The notes: generated from the letters alone by a model not told the origin. A DNA stretch of 64,000 bases from Flavobacterium urocaniciphilum (GCF_900110615.1 NZ_FOEI01000002.1:372001-436000); one strand, 5' to 3'. Positions 1 to 9,855 are shown, counted from the first letter of the stretch. Numbers and translations are program-made.

Positions 1-52
1 TTTGTTCCCGTAATTAAAGAGGTTTTTTATTTTTTTTGTATGTATTAGAATA

Positions 53-86
53 AAAAAAAGCCTCACATTATGTAAGGCTTTTTTTA
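53..86 (-). terminator. Rho-independent terminator of the tail-fibre-like gene
   Basis: A 7-9 bp inverted repeat (AAGCCT...AGGCTT, 58-80) has an A-tract on its left, which reads as a U-tract on the minus strand. It lies 17 bases past the stop codon of the minus-strand gene at 103-1539. A T-run on the right means it could also stop plus-strand transcripts entering from the left. Nothing recognisable is encoded in bases 1-52. Confidence 0.8.
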
Positions 87-102
87 TAGTAAAAAGAAAA
101 TT

Positions 103-1539
103 TTATCTTTTTTCAACTTTAGAAGTACCAGGTTTTGGAAAATTAATTTTTTCTGGTCCGATTGGGAATCTTACGTCATCAAATTCTGAAGTAACTTTTC
201 CTTTATTGTCAGTTGCATCAGCTCTATTTCCAATAATTTGCCAAGAAAATTTAGTATTCGATTTACCATTATTTAATTCAGTTACAGTAAATCCTTTGTT
301 TGATTTGTTTGAAATAAACACTCCATTACAGTCACCTTCTAATTGTATAAAAACTTTTACCGGTTTTTTATCAGAAATGTTTTTACTTAAAACTTCATCT
401 AAAGAAATTACTGCTTTTCCATTTATTAATTCTGCTTCTCCGAAATCTTGGAATAAAACTTCTGGTGCTTCAGTACAATACATTACTCTGTTTTTTCCAT
501 CATTATCTTTTACCATTGTAGATTTTGTACCAGCAGATAAAATTCCGTAATCAGTTCCACCACTTCTCATACCTACATAGGCATAATCGTTAGTTGATTG
601 ACCTCCATCAAAAAAGCCACCATAAAATTTTCCACTTCCACCACTTTCACGACCTGCAATACTAGCAGTTGCTTGAATAGTTGTACCAGTATCAGCAACG
701 CTAAAATAACCACCTTGTCTTTGATCATTATTACTTGCTGCATTTGTTGCTGTTCCTACTAAACCAGCTTCTCTACCTGTTCCAACCGCTCCAACGTTCC
801 ATCCAGCTTGTGTAGAGAATCCGTTTCCAGCTCCATCAAAAGCACCACCAGCATTCATAGTAGTAGCGCTAGCATCAACACTGTGTCTTCCATAAATTCC
901 AGCATTTCCTTGTCCAACTGCATATCCATTAATTGGGTAATCATTGCCTGAAGCAACAGATGTAAACATGTCAATTGTTGGGAAAGGGGAAGCAGCTCTA
1001 ATATGCACGTGATTATTAGCTGCATCTACAAAGAACATTTGAGATTCTCCTGTTCCTTCAACTCTAAAATTATAATTTTGTGCGTCTTCATTTACAACTG
1101 TTTCAGTTGTACCCATTCTAATTCTTTCAATGCTATTTGCTCTTAAAATTAATGGTACGTTATCTGTTGTTCCAACATAATTTGTTGCAGGATTAGTTCC
1201 TGTGTTTCCAGATAAAGACCAGTCTAAACCTCCTGGAGAACCAGCTAAAGAAATCCATTTTGTACCATCCCAGTAGTACATTCCAGGAACTACATTGTTA
1301 GGAATTGAACCTGCAGTAGCAGTATTCCATACTAAAGTACCAATTACTAATGATCCACCTTGTGGATTTACAACTGGAGTAGCAACATTAAGTGCTGTTA
1401 AAGCAACTCTAGGAAGTACTAATCCGTTTGTGCTTGAATTGATGTCTAATGCACCAGCAGGAGTTGTTGTACCAACACCAACTTGTGCTTTCATACTAAT
1501 TGTTGCAATAATTAGTAGTAAACTAAGTTTTATTTTCAT
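103..1539 (-). CDS. Secreted tail-fibre-like protein of unknown function
   Basis: This is a 478-residue exported protein. Residues 1-18 form a signal peptide (MKIK, hydrophobic core, KA), with cleavage expected before Gln19. The mature protein opens with a VGVGTTTP motif, then LDINS and LVLPR. A YYWDGTKW motif lies near residue 88. This arrangement is common in Bacteroidetes surface proteins that resemble phage tail-fibre or collar modules. The middle (about 105-350) is rich in Gly, Ala and Asn and looks like low-complexity beta structure. The last 110 residues hold a distinct domain with the motifs EAPEVLFQDFGEAELING and LEGDCNGVF, which I recall from many uncharacterised secreted proteins. 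No T9SS sorting domain is visible: it ends in Lys/Arg-rich sequence rather than a YPNP-type module. It is monocistronic, with its own promoter and terminator. Function is unknown; surface adhesion or display is only a guess. Confidence 0.85.
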   Translation of the reverse strand: MKIKLSLLLIIATISMKAQVGVGTTTPAGALDINSSTNGLVLPRVALTALNVATPVVNPQGGSLVIGTLVWNTATAGSIPNNVVPGMYYWDGTKWISLAGSPGGLDWSLSGNTGTNPATNYVGTTDNVPLILRANSIERIRMGTTETVVNEDAQNYNFRVEGTGESQMFFVDAANNHVHIRAASPFPTIDMFTSVASGNDYPINGYAVGQGNAGIYGRHSVDASATTMNAGGAFDGAGNGFSTQAGWNVGAVGTGREAGLVGTATNAASNNDQRQGGYFSVADTGTTIQATASIAGRESGGSGKFYGGFFDGGQSTNDYAYVGMRSGGTDYGILSAGTKSTMVKDNDGKNRVMYCTEAPEVLFQDFGEAELINGKAVISLDEVLSKNISDKKPVKVFIQLEGDCNGVFISNKSNKGFTVTELNNGKSNTKFSWQIIGNRADATDNKGKVTSEFDDVRFPIGPEKINFPKPGTSKVEKR

Positions 1540-1567
1540 GATCTTGGGGGTATGTTAAAAATAGGCG

Positions 1568-1599
1568 CAAAGATAAGTTCAAATGTTATAAAAATGCAA
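1568..1599 (-). promoter_or_regulatory. Promoter of the tail-fibre-like gene
   Basis: On the minus strand TTG (1599-1597), a 21-base spacer and TATCTTTG (1575-1568) match the Bacteroidetes housekeeping promoter TTG-N17-23-TAnnTTTG. Transcription would start near 1562, giving a leader of about 22 bases before the ATG at 1539. No Shine-Dalgarno site is seen. Confidence 0.7.
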
Positions 1600-1700
1600 A
1601 TAATAGCCTAATATAAATTTTTTTAACAAAATGAAGTATTGATAGTAAATAGGTTAGGAGTTTTTTTGTTTTTAAAAAATGAGTTTTGATAGATATTAAT

Positions 1701-1736
1701 AAAAAAAAGCCCTTACAAAATGTAAGGGCTTTTTTA
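1701..1736 (-). terminator. Rho-independent terminator of the 1921-aa adhesin gene
   Basis: The inverted repeat AGCCCTTACA/TGTAAGGGCT (1708-1730) is flanked by an A-tract on the left and a T-run on the right. It lies 16 bases beyond the stop of the minus-strand gene at 1752-7517 and separates it from the next minus-strand gene. Confidence 0.85.
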
Positions 1737-1751
1737 TAGAAGTTTTATTTT

Positions 1752-4700
1752 TTAGAAAATAATTTTTCTAACCTCTTCAGTATTATCATCTAAAGTTACT
1801 TTTACAATAACTAAGTTATTTGTTCTAGCAAAATTATTTGGAACAAAAGTAGTTTGATGAATACCATTTTTACTAATTAATAATTTTCCTTGAACATCAA
1901 AAATTTGTACATTTTTAATTTTCTGTTTTCCAGATTCAATTGTTAATACATTATTGTCATAAACAACTAAATCATTTAATGTTACAGTTGTATTTTCAAT
2001 ATCATTATTAATGAATTTTATGATAAAACGATCTGTAATCGTACCTTTTTTAGACATAAATGTATAAGGAGCATTTTTTAAATCATAAGTTACATTTAAT
2101 TGCTTGTCTTCTAAATATATTTTTTGATCAGTATTTAAGAATAAACCATCTAATGAACCAATTGCAATTTTATACAATCCATCTTGAGGTATAGCTACTC
2201 CAATATTTACTTTATCATTTGAGTCAAAAGGAAGTTTTCTACCTTGAATTAACATTTTTTCATTTTCAATTAAAGAGAAAATATTAAATGAAAGTTTTTC
2301 ATTTGAAAAAGCATCAAATAATCTGTCATTTCCATTTGTAGCATTTTCAACATATCCTAATAATGCTCTTGCACTATTTCCTGTAGGACCAACTAAATCA
2401 AACCAAATTCTATGTCTTTCTAATTCATTTGAATCTGTATTTTCACTATTTGTTCTAAAAAACTGACCATTATTATATGTATTACCAGTTCCGATATCTC
2501 TTCTTAATGAATTATTAAAAACTAAATTCTCAGTTGTTGCTGCAGTTGTATGTAGCATAGAAACAAAGAAACCTTGTCCAGCTCCAATATATCCATTAAA
2601 ACCAAGTGGGGTAGAAGCTCCTGTAGAATTATAAGTAATATAATCTGTTGGTGTGTAATTATAAATATAATTGTTATAAAATGGATCAGCTATTGCACTA
2701 GAAGGTAATGTTCCATGAGTCCAAATATTAACAAATCCTGCAATGTTAGTGTTTAATGTTAAGAAATTAATTGCATTAATTGCAGAAGGATATGGGTTTC
2801 CTACTAAATTCCAGTTATCATCATCTTTAGTTCCAGGTGTTGTTGAAACGCCAGTTGAGTAATTTACTCCATCATAAGTACCTCTGCTTATTGGAATTGT
2901 AATATTTCCATTATTAGGTACTCCAACAAATGTCGCAGTATAATTGGCAGCTGTAGAAAGTGAATAAAAATCAGGAGATCTTAAACAATATCCTTTACCT
3001 AAAACCATAGTTTCATTAGCATATGTCCAGTTACCAAAATTATTAATACCGCCTGTTGTTGGTAACCATTTATATTGATATCCTAAGCTTGTACCAGGTG
3101 AAACTGCACTATTTGCAAATCCTGCAACAGGTGTTGACCAATACACATAATCTTGTCTTCTAACAAATGAATTACGTTTCATTCTGATGTTTCCAGTATT
3201 AACAACATTGTTTATTTGCACTAAGTTAGCGCTATTTTCCATGTTAATCAATCCTGTGCCAGCAACATTAATGACATCTCCAATTGTTAAATTATTATTT
3301 GGATAAATATTTAAAACACCGTTGTTTTTAACATTTAAAGTTTTACCAAGAGCGTATGAGCCTGCAGTATTTATTTCAGATGGTCTATTTGCAGTTGTTG
3401 CAATGTCTGGAATAATTACACAAGTATTTGCGTCAGGAACACCAATAGGGCTCCAGTTATTTGCATTATACCAGTTATTATCAACTGAACCTTTCCAAAT
3501 TTTTGATTTATTTAAAATTGTAATGTCTTGACTTGCAGTACAACCATTAGAAAGAACAGCAGTTGCCGTAAATGTATAGCTACCTAATTCTAATTGAGTT
3601 AAAGTAGGTTTAACATACACTGTTACAATTGGTGATCCAGCTACATAAGGTGTTGTTGCAGCAGGATTAGTATAAACATCAGGTAGAGTTGTAGGGCTAG
3701 ACCATACAAAGGCAGTGTTTAATGGTAAATCACCAAAAATTCTTATATCATCCACAGCTACTCCGTCAGGTAAGTACCCAGTTGCAGTACCTAAAGAATG
3801 ATGTTTAACTCTAACTTTAAGATTAGCTTGATTAATATATCCGTTTAAATTATATGATAAATTAACAAATTTAGTTCCAATACCTGTGTCAGCAGTGAAT
3901 GTTTGTAAAGTTGTCCATGCTCCACCTCCGTTTGTTGAGATGTCAATTGTTACAAATTCGTCACTATTGTTTGTGTTGTCTGGGTAATATCGTGAATAAT
4001 AAAACTTCATAGTCATGGTTAAATTCAAATATGAAGTTGAATTTAATGTTGCAGAAACTAAAGAATTCTCAACTAATACATCTGGAGGTGTTCCGGAATC
4101 AGATGTAGCTAAAGCAAATAAGTTAGGTGCAAGGCCACTTGAAATAGCTGGTTTCCATGATAATCCAACAGTTGGAACAAAAGTACTTGGTCTGTTTGTC
4201 CATTTCGTGTCATTTTTAATACCAGCAGGTGTTGTGTCTGAATTTACATTAGTAAAAGCTCCTAAAGCTCCACCCTCAAATCTTTCATATAATAAGTCAG
4301 TTAGTTGTTTGTCACCACCGGCAGATAAAGAAACAATTGTGTTTTCTCCACAAACATCAGGTGAAGATTGTGTAAATGTAAGAGTAGGAGTTGGGTTTAC
4401 TCTAGCTACAACAGGTGTTCTTACAAATGATTCACACGTTCCATTCCAAGCAGTGCAATAAAAAGTTGTTGTTGATGAAATAGATGGTGTTTCCCATGTA
4501 CCACCACTTGTAGATGTGCCTAAAAATAAACCGCCTGTAAGTGAATCGTACCATCTTATTTCAGTTGTTCCAGCTGTTCCATTGGCTACTAAATCAACAA
4601 CACCAGAATTACAAACACTACCTTCTGTTACAGAAGTAATATTAGCATCGCATCTTTGAATAACAGTAAATAAATAATCTTCGGCTTCACCGTATTCAGT

Positions 4701-7517
4701 TGCTGTATAAGCACCAACAGGTATAGTGTTAAATGTTTCACAAGCATCGAAATTATATGAAAAAGTTTCATTTGTAACTGCTGGAGGGCCACTTACATAA
4801 AAGCTATTATAAGTTCTTACTCTAATTCTATAATTTCCTGGCACTGTTCCAGTTGGAATTACAAAACCAAATGTGCTTGAAATACCTGCAGCTGGTGGTC
4901 CGTAAACTTTTTCGCTGTTTTCAAAAGTTCCGTTTTTGTTCCAATCTACCCAGGCGTAAAGTTTTGTTCTACCTCCTATTGATTCTACAATCATATTTAC
5001 CCCTTCTCCTTGAGCTTGCTGAGCTTTTATTGCTAAACCAGTAAAGTCTTGATAACCAGGTGTTACATCTGAATAAGTACTTATGTTGTTTGTTTCTACT
5101 AATGTTCCAATGAAGGCAACTCTACTGATGTATCTATCGTCATTTTGACCTAACGTAGTTTGTGGAGTACAAGGTGCTGGAGCTGCTCCAACAGTAGTTG
5201 CGTTACCAATTAAAACAGTTGGATTTGTATTGTATAAAGGTCCTCCACTACATAATGCGTTCATTGAATAAACATAAAAATAGTAAGTAGAAGTTGTGTT
5301 TAATCCAGTTGCCGTGAATGTTGTGTTTGAATCTGTATCAACAACAGTGTTTCCTACACCAATACTAGAGCCAATAGCATAAGTAGTTCCATCCATAACC
5401 AATCCAGTAGGAGAAGTACCAGTTGTATTCATAACTACTAAGTAGTTTTGAGGAGCTGGAGCTGCTGCTGTAAACGAACCTGCAATAGATGTAGCTCCTG
5501 GAGTTAATACTAAAACAGTTGGCTGAGCAGTAGGTTCTGTACAAGCTGGAGCTGCAAGAATAGTAACACTATAATCTTCAACTTCACCATCAAATCCATT
5601 AGCACATGGAGTTGAAACAGTTGTAAAACGTGTAGCAACTCTCATTCTTGTAGTTCCAATTGCTGAATTTACTGGTATTAATATAGGATAAGGACATCCT
5701 GAACTTAATCCATTTGCATTATTTGTAACGGTTCCTAAATCATATCCTTCACCTGCGTCATCAAAGTCCCCGTCTCTATTCCAGTCAAACCAAACCATTT
5801 GTGCCATAGTGTAATTACCGTCTGTATTTACTCTTACATTTATATTATGCGTTTGGCCTTGTGTTACAGTAGTGTTTTGAGTTCCAGTATAATCTGTATA
5901 TGGAATAGCTGCTGTTGTAGCAGTTGTGTTATTAATAGTGTTGAATTGTACATTTGTAATACCATCAGGGAAGTTAGTATTTGGTACAGAAGCACAATAT
6001 ACTAATGAAATATTTAAGATTGCTGTTGTAGAATAAGTAGATGTGCCACAAGCATTTGTTGCAGAAGCATGATACTGATATCCATCCATTCCCATTGTTA
6101 CGCCTGTGATGTTTAATGTTGCAGTTGTAGCGTTACTATAAACTCCACCGTTTGTGATGGTTGTCCAAGTTGACCCTCCATTTGTACTTACTTGCCAAGT
6201 GTAACTTGTTGGAGTGTTAGATCCAACAACGGTAAATGAAGTGTTAGATCCAGCAGCTACACTCACACTTGTAGGGTTTGTTGTTATTGTTGGAGAGGTT
6301 GTAACTATTAATGAAGTTGAAATACTACAAGTTGATGGAAGTGTGTATACAACCGATACTGAACCTGTACTTACGCCAGTAACAACACCTCCTGCTGAAA
6401 TTGTTGCAGATCCAGTGCCATTTACAATTGACCAAGTACCTCCTGCTGATGCGTTTGTAAATGCAGGTGTAGTACCGCCTGTACAAACTGTTGCAGCTCC
6501 ACCTCCTATAGCAGCTGGTAGTGGATTTACAGTTATGCTTCTTCCGTTATTTCTTCTTCCGTTATTGTTGATATCTACTACGCCAGAAGTTGTACCAGCT
6601 CCGACTACTGCAGTAATTGTTGTTGTGTTTACTACTACGATGCTTGTACATGCAGTTCCGTTTACAGTAATTGTTGTAGAACCTAAAGTTGAGAAATTTG
6701 TCCCTGTGATAGTTATAGTGCTACCAACACAAACTGGACTAGGTGTAACATTTGATACGGTAATGTAATCAAACATAACACATCCTGGAGCACCTGCACC
6801 TCCAGCTCTACTTGTTCCTCCAGATCTAACACCACCACCACCACCTGCGCCTGGTTGGTTTCCAGGAGATCCAACAGCGTTATTTCCACCAGCTCCACCA
6901 GCTCCAAAAATAGTAAATGCTGTACCAGAGTTTCCTCCATTTCCTGCAGGATTTCCACTTCTTGTTCCTGGTAAACCATTGCTTAAAGTTGTTCCTGCAG
7001 AACCTGATGCAATTCCACCGTCACTATTTCCGGCAGTTATAGCGGCATTATTTGCCAATCCTCCAGTACCAAATCCACCAGTTAAAGTTACAGATGGTGT
7101 TACTGCGGTTACTGAAGATGCTGTTCCGTCTCCTCCGTTTCCTCCAGCAGCTCCAGCAGCTCCGCCTGTACCAACATTATATGTAAATAAGTTTGTTGCA
7201 GAAACTGCTATTTGAATAGATGAAGCAGCTCCACCTCCTCCGCCATTTCCTCCTGCGTTATTTGAATTTGATCCACCACCACCACCACCAGCTCCCCAAG
7301 CAGAAGCGTTTACGTGTGTTACATTTGCAGGTACTGAAAAAGTTTTGCCTAATCCAGGAGTATTATCACTTCCAGGAAATTGCCCAAAAACACTTGTTAA
7401 GCCGAAAAACATAAAAACAAAAACAGAAAGTAGGCTGAGTCTGTTTTTTAGAAAATCAATATTACAAGACAATATTGTGTCGTGTAAAAATGTTGTTAAA
7501 TTGTAATTTTGTTTCAT
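1752..7517 (-). CDS. Very large T9SS-secreted, GEVED-domain adhesin-like protein
   Basis: This is a 1921-residue surface or secreted protein. After an unusually long charged N-terminus (1-23) comes a hydrophobic core and cleavage at FG-Gln46. Residues 70-250 are extremely Gly/Ala/Asn rich. An IPT/TIG-like domain lies near 252-330, followed by Ig-like repeats. Two GEVED modules occupy roughly 505-645 and 790-948 (WFDWNRDGDFDD then DGEVEDYSV; WVDWNKNG then GEAEDYLF). A MAM/jelly-roll-like domain begins near 1075 (ERFEGG). A module with YVYWSTPVAG and LVGNPYPS follows. The last ~85 residues look like a T9SS type A sorting domain (VQIFDVQGKLL, ending VRKIIF). By family it should cross the outer membrane by T9SS and lose its C-terminus. 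Adhesion or matrix binding is inferred. It is transcribed alone and diverges from the T9SS gene at 7888. Confidence 0.88.
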   Translation of the reverse strand: MKQNYNLTTFLHDTILSCNIDFLKNRLSLLSVFVFMFFGLTSVFGQFPGSDNTPGLGKTFSVPANVTHVNASAWGAGGGGGGSNSNNAGGNGGGGGAASSIQIAVSATNLFTYNVGTGGAAGAAGGNGGDGTASSVTAVTPSVTLTGGFGTGGLANNAAITAGNSDGGIASGSAGTTLSNGLPGTRSGNPAGNGGNSGTAFTIFGAGGAGGNNAVGSPGNQPGAGGGGGVRSGGTSRAGGAGAPGCVMFDYITVSNVTPSPVCVGSTITITGTNFSTLGSTTITVNGTACTSIVVVNTTTITAVVGAGTTSGVVDINNNGRRNNGRSITVNPLPAAIGGGAATVCTGGTTPAFTNASAGGTWSIVNGTGSATISAGGVVTGVSTGSVSVVYTLPSTCSISTSLIVTTSPTITTNPTSVSVAAGSNTSFTVVGSNTPTSYTWQVSTNGGSTWTTITNGGVYSNATTATLNITGVTMGMDGYQYHASATNACGTSTYSTTAILNISLVYCASVPNTNFPDGITNVQFNTINNTTATTAAIPYTDYTGTQNTTVTQGQTHNINVRVNTDGNYTMAQMVWFDWNRDGDFDDAGEGYDLGTVTNNANGLSSGCPYPILIPVNSAIGTTRMRVATRFTTVSTPCANGFDGEVEDYSVTILAAPACTEPTAQPTVLVLTPGATSIAGSFTAAAPAPQNYLVVMNTTGTSPTGLVMDGTTYAIGSSIGVGNTVVDTDSNTTFTATGLNTTSTYYFYVYSMNALCSGGPLYNTNPTVLIGNATTVGAAPAPCTPQTTLGQNDDRYISRVAFIGTLVETNNISTYSDVTPGYQDFTGLAIKAQQAQGEGVNMIVESIGGRTKLYAWVDWNKNGTFENSEKVYGPPAAGISSTFGFVIPTGTVPGNYRIRVRTYNSFYVSGPPAVTNETFSYNFDACETFNTIPVGAYTATEYGEAEDYLFTVIQRCDANITSVTEGSVCNSGVVDLVANGTAGTTEIRWYDSLTGGLFLGTSTSGGTWETPSISSTTTFYCTAWNGTCESFVRTPVVARVNPTPTLTFTQSSPDVCGENTIVSLSAGGDKQLTDLLYERFEGGALGAFTNVNSDTTPAGIKNDTKWTNRPSTFVPTVGLSWKPAISSGLAPNLFALATSDSGTPPDVLVENSLVSATLNSTSYLNLTMTMKFYYSRYYPDNTNNSDEFVTIDISTNGGGAWTTLQTFTADTGIGTKFVNLSYNLNGYINQANLKVRVKHHSLGTATGYLPDGVAVDDIRIFGDLPLNTAFVWSSPTTLPDVYTNPAATTPYVAGSPIVTVYVKPTLTQLELGSYTFTATAVLSNGCTASQDITILNKSKIWKGSVDNNWYNANNWSPIGVPDANTCVIIPDIATTANRPSEINTAGSYALGKTLNVKNNGVLNIYPNNNLTIGDVINVAGTGLINMENSANLVQINNVVNTGNIRMKRNSFVRRQDYVYWSTPVAGFANSAVSPGTSLGYQYKWLPTTGGINNFGNWTYANETMVLGKGYCLRSPDFYSLSTAANYTATFVGVPNNGNITIPISRGTYDGVNYSTGVSTTPGTKDDDNWNLVGNPYPSAINAINFLTLNTNIAGFVNIWTHGTLPSSAIADPFYNNYIYNYTPTDYITYNSTGASTPLGFNGYIGAGQGFFVSMLHTTAATTENLVFNNSLRRDIGTGNTYNNGQFFRTNSENTDSNELERHRIWFDLVGPTGNSARALLGYVENATNGNDRLFDAFSNEKLSFNIFSLIENEKMLIQGRKLPFDSNDKVNIGVAIPQDGLYKIAIGSLDGLFLNTDQKIYLEDKQLNVTYDLKNAPYTFMSKKGTITDRFIIKFINNDIENTTVTLNDLVVYDNNVLTIESGKQKIKNVQIFDVQGKLLISKNGIHQTTFVPNNFARTNNLVIVKVTLDDNTEEVRKIIF

Positions 7518-7591
7518 AGAATGGGTAGTTTGTAATGTTTTTTATCAGAAATTTATTATTTTTTTAATAAAAATTGTAAATCTCACTTTAA

Positions 7592-7624
7592 CAAATGTAA
7601 AAAAATTTTATCAAAAAATAACAA
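7592..7624 (-). promoter_or_regulatory. Promoter of the 1921-aa adhesin gene
   Basis: Minus-strand TTG (7624-7622), a 22-base spacer and TACATTTG (7599-7592) fit the Bacteroidetes consensus. The resulting leader before the ATG at 7517 would be about 70 bases and very AT-rich. It shares the 370-base spacer 7518-7887 with the divergent gene at 7888. Apart from these promoters that spacer holds only A/T-rich sequence. Confidence 0.6.
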
Positions 7625-7846
7625 TAAAAAGTGTTAAGAATTTAAAAAAAAATTATTATCATGTGTAAAAAATATTCGACAAAAAGCTAAGTTTATCGAT
7701 AAATATTTAAAAAATTAACAAAATTTACGTTTTATCTTATTTTTATGCTTTTTATGGTGTTAATTTTTAAAAGTAATTAAATTTGCATACTTTTGTTTTA
7801 TAACAAATTACAGATAAAAACGTTTTTTTTTAACAAAATTTTGTGT

Positions 7847-7854
7847 TAACTTTG
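7847..7854 (+). promoter_or_regulatory. Candidate -7 element of the 635-aa T9SS gene
   Basis: TAACTTTG matches TAnnTTTG and lies 33 bases before the ATG at 7888. No TTG is found at the usual distance upstream, so the -33 box is weak. A second match, TACTTTTG at 7788-7795, is an alternative start signal. Confidence 0.5.
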
Positions 7855-7887
7855 AACCTAACTATTTGAGGATAAAAATTATATCAT

Positions 7888-9795
7888 ATGAAAAAAATAT
7901 TACTAATTAATTTGATGGTAGCATTTACTTCAGTTGTAAATGCACAGTTGTTTGTAAAAGACGGCTCTTATGTTTACATGACGAACCAATACATGACTGT
8001 TATGCAGGATGTTAACTTAAACAACACAGGTAATTTTTACCTTAGAAATACTTCGCAATTATTACAAAAAGGATCTGGAGCTTCTGTGAATTCTGGAACA
8101 GGAAAGTTGTCTGTTTTTCAAGAAGGAACTGTTAATAATTTTCAATATAATTATTGGTGTTCGCCAGTTGGTTCAGGTGCTGCAGGTAATCCATTTGGTA
8201 TTACTTTGTTAAACAGACCAACAGGATTAACTAGTTCTACTGCAGCTGAAATTTTGCCAACTAATAATTATAATGGTACGGCTACAGGTGGTGCAGGAAG
8301 TACTATGCAAATTGCTCCTTATTGGATTTGGAAATTTGTGTCTCTTTCTCCTGTATATGCTAATTGGCAGTATGTTGGTAATGCTGTAACTTTAAATCCT
8401 GGTGAAGGATTTACAATGAAAGGTACTTCTGGAACTGATGCTTTGGTTGCTGATGCTTCTGAATCTGTAGCTAATAAAACAGGAGCAGCACAACGTTATG
8501 ATTTTAGAGGTAGACCAAATGATGGTAATATATCAGTTACGGTATCAAATGGTAATTTAACGTTAGTGGGTAATCCATATTCTAGTGCAATCAATCTAAA
8601 TATGTATTTAGTTGAGCATACAGGTAGACAATATGATGGTTCTGGGAATGTTTCTGCTGGTGGTAATCCTAATGTTATTGATGGTTCAGCTTATTTTTGG
8701 GAACACAGTAAAACAGCAAATACTCATTTATTAGCAGGATATGTTGGTGGATATGGTACTTATGTGGCTAATGGTGTAAATGTAGGAACTCCAGGAACTT
8801 GGACTTCTGCTACTTGGAATACTTATAATGGAGACGGTACTTTAAATACTACAGGTGCGTCTTCAGGTTCAAACTTTAAAAGACAATTCTCTCCAATTGG
8901 ACAAGGATTTATGGTTAAAGGAATTGCAGCAGGATCTTCAATTATGAAAAATGCTTATAGAGTTTTTGTTAGAGAAGGAGTTGCAAATAATTCAACTTTT
9001 GAAAAAAATGCAAATGTTGCGGATTCAAATACAGGTACAAATTGGTATGATATTCCTAATGTTGCCGGAATTGATTATACTCAAATTTCAAATTTACCAG
9101 TTCCTCAAATTAAATTGTTAGCAGTTTTAAATAATGCAAAATCTGTTGAAGTAGCTATGGCTTTCAATCCAAATACAACAGAAAGTTATGATTTAGGATA
9201 TGATGGAGTTTCACCAGAAATTTATGCAAATGCTCCTGATATGGTTTATTTTGGTCAAAACAATAATGAGAAAAAATGTGTAATTACTACATTACCTTTC
9301 AATATTGAAGCTAGAATTCCAATTGCATTTAAATGTGCTGCTGATGCAAACATTAAATTATCTGTAAAAGATATTATTAATTTCTATGATTCTGAAAATG
9401 TTTATATTTTCGATAAACAATCTGGAATTTATTATGATATAAAAAATGCTGAATTCAGTATGAATATTCCTGCTGGAGAAAATAATAATCGTTTTGAAAT
9501 TACGTTCAAAAATTATGATGCATTATCAAACGATATCAATTTAGCGGTGAATGCATTTGAAGTGTTTCAAAACAATGAAAATTCAATGTTAACAATCGTT
9601 AATACTCAAAGAAAAGAAATTGAATCTTGTCAGTTATATGATGTTGCTGGAAAATTAGTTTTATCTAAAAAGAATTTAGGTAAAAATGATTTAATTGAAT
9701 TGTCTACAAATTCATTAAACAACGGAGTTTATATTGTAAAATTACTTACAAATGATAAAGTAACTGTTGAGAAAAAAGTTATCGTAGCGAATTAA
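7888..9795 (+). CDS. T9SS type A sorting domain-containing secreted protein
   Basis: This is a 635-residue exported protein. The signal peptide runs from residue 1 to 19 (MKKILLIN, hydrophobic, VNA), with Gln20 at the mature N-terminus. The body contains motifs (YWCSPVG, LVGNPYSSAINL, IGQGFMVKG) that also occur in the neighbouring 1921-residue protein (YWSTPVAG, LVGNPYPSAINA, GAGQGFFV), so the two share a module. The last ~80 residues resemble the T9SS type A sorting domain: CQLYDVAGKLV, then NGVYIVKL and a basic end. The family expectation is secretion across the outer membrane and anchoring or release at the surface. No enzyme motif is seen. Its own terminator follows at once. The specific role is unknown. 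Confidence 0.87.
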   Translation: MKKILLINLMVAFTSVVNAQLFVKDGSYVYMTNQYMTVMQDVNLNNTGNFYLRNTSQLLQKGSGASVNSGTGKLSVFQEGTVNNFQYNYWCSPVGSGAAGNPFGITLLNRPTGLTSSTAAEILPTNNYNGTATGGAGSTMQIAPYWIWKFVSLSPVYANWQYVGNAVTLNPGEGFTMKGTSGTDALVADASESVANKTGAAQRYDFRGRPNDGNISVTVSNGNLTLVGNPYSSAINLNMYLVEHTGRQYDGSGNVSAGGNPNVIDGSAYFWEHSKTANTHLLAGYVGGYGTYVANGVNVGTPGTWTSATWNTYNGDGTLNTTGASSGSNFKRQFSPIGQGFMVKGIAAGSSIMKNAYRVFVREGVANNSTFEKNANVADSNTGTNWYDIPNVAGIDYTQISNLPVPQIKLLAVLNNAKSVEVAMAFNPNTTESYDLGYDGVSPEIYANAPDMVYFGQNNNEKKCVITTLPFNIEARIPIAFKCAADANIKLSVKDIINFYDSENVYIFDKQSGIYYDIKNAEFSMNIPAGENNNRFEITFKNYDALSNDINLAVNAFEVFQNNENSMLTIVNTQRKEIESCQLYDVAGKLVLSKKNLGKNDLIELSTNSLNNGVYIVKLLTNDKVTVEKKVIVAN

Positions 9796-9814
9796 ATAAT
9801 TAAATAATATATTT

Positions 9815-9851
9815 AATCCCGATTAAGTTTTACTTTTTCGGGATTTTTTAT
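9815..9851 (+). terminator. Rho-independent terminator abutting the next gene
   Basis: AATCCCGA (9815-9822) pairs with TCGGGATT (9838-9845) and is followed by a T-run. The T-run ends only about five bases before the ATG at 9856, so the terminator lies immediately in front of the downstream operon. Confidence 0.8.
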
Positions 9852-9855
9852 TGCT

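Noticed and set aside
4015..4461. Plus-strand open frame of 148 codons
   Set aside because: It is antisense within the same T9SS gene and has no independent support.
6214..6768. Plus-strand open frame of 184 codons inside the 1921-aa gene
   Set aside because: It is antisense to a Gly/Thr/Val-rich coding region, which yields open frames by codon bias; it has no family motif, promoter or start signal.
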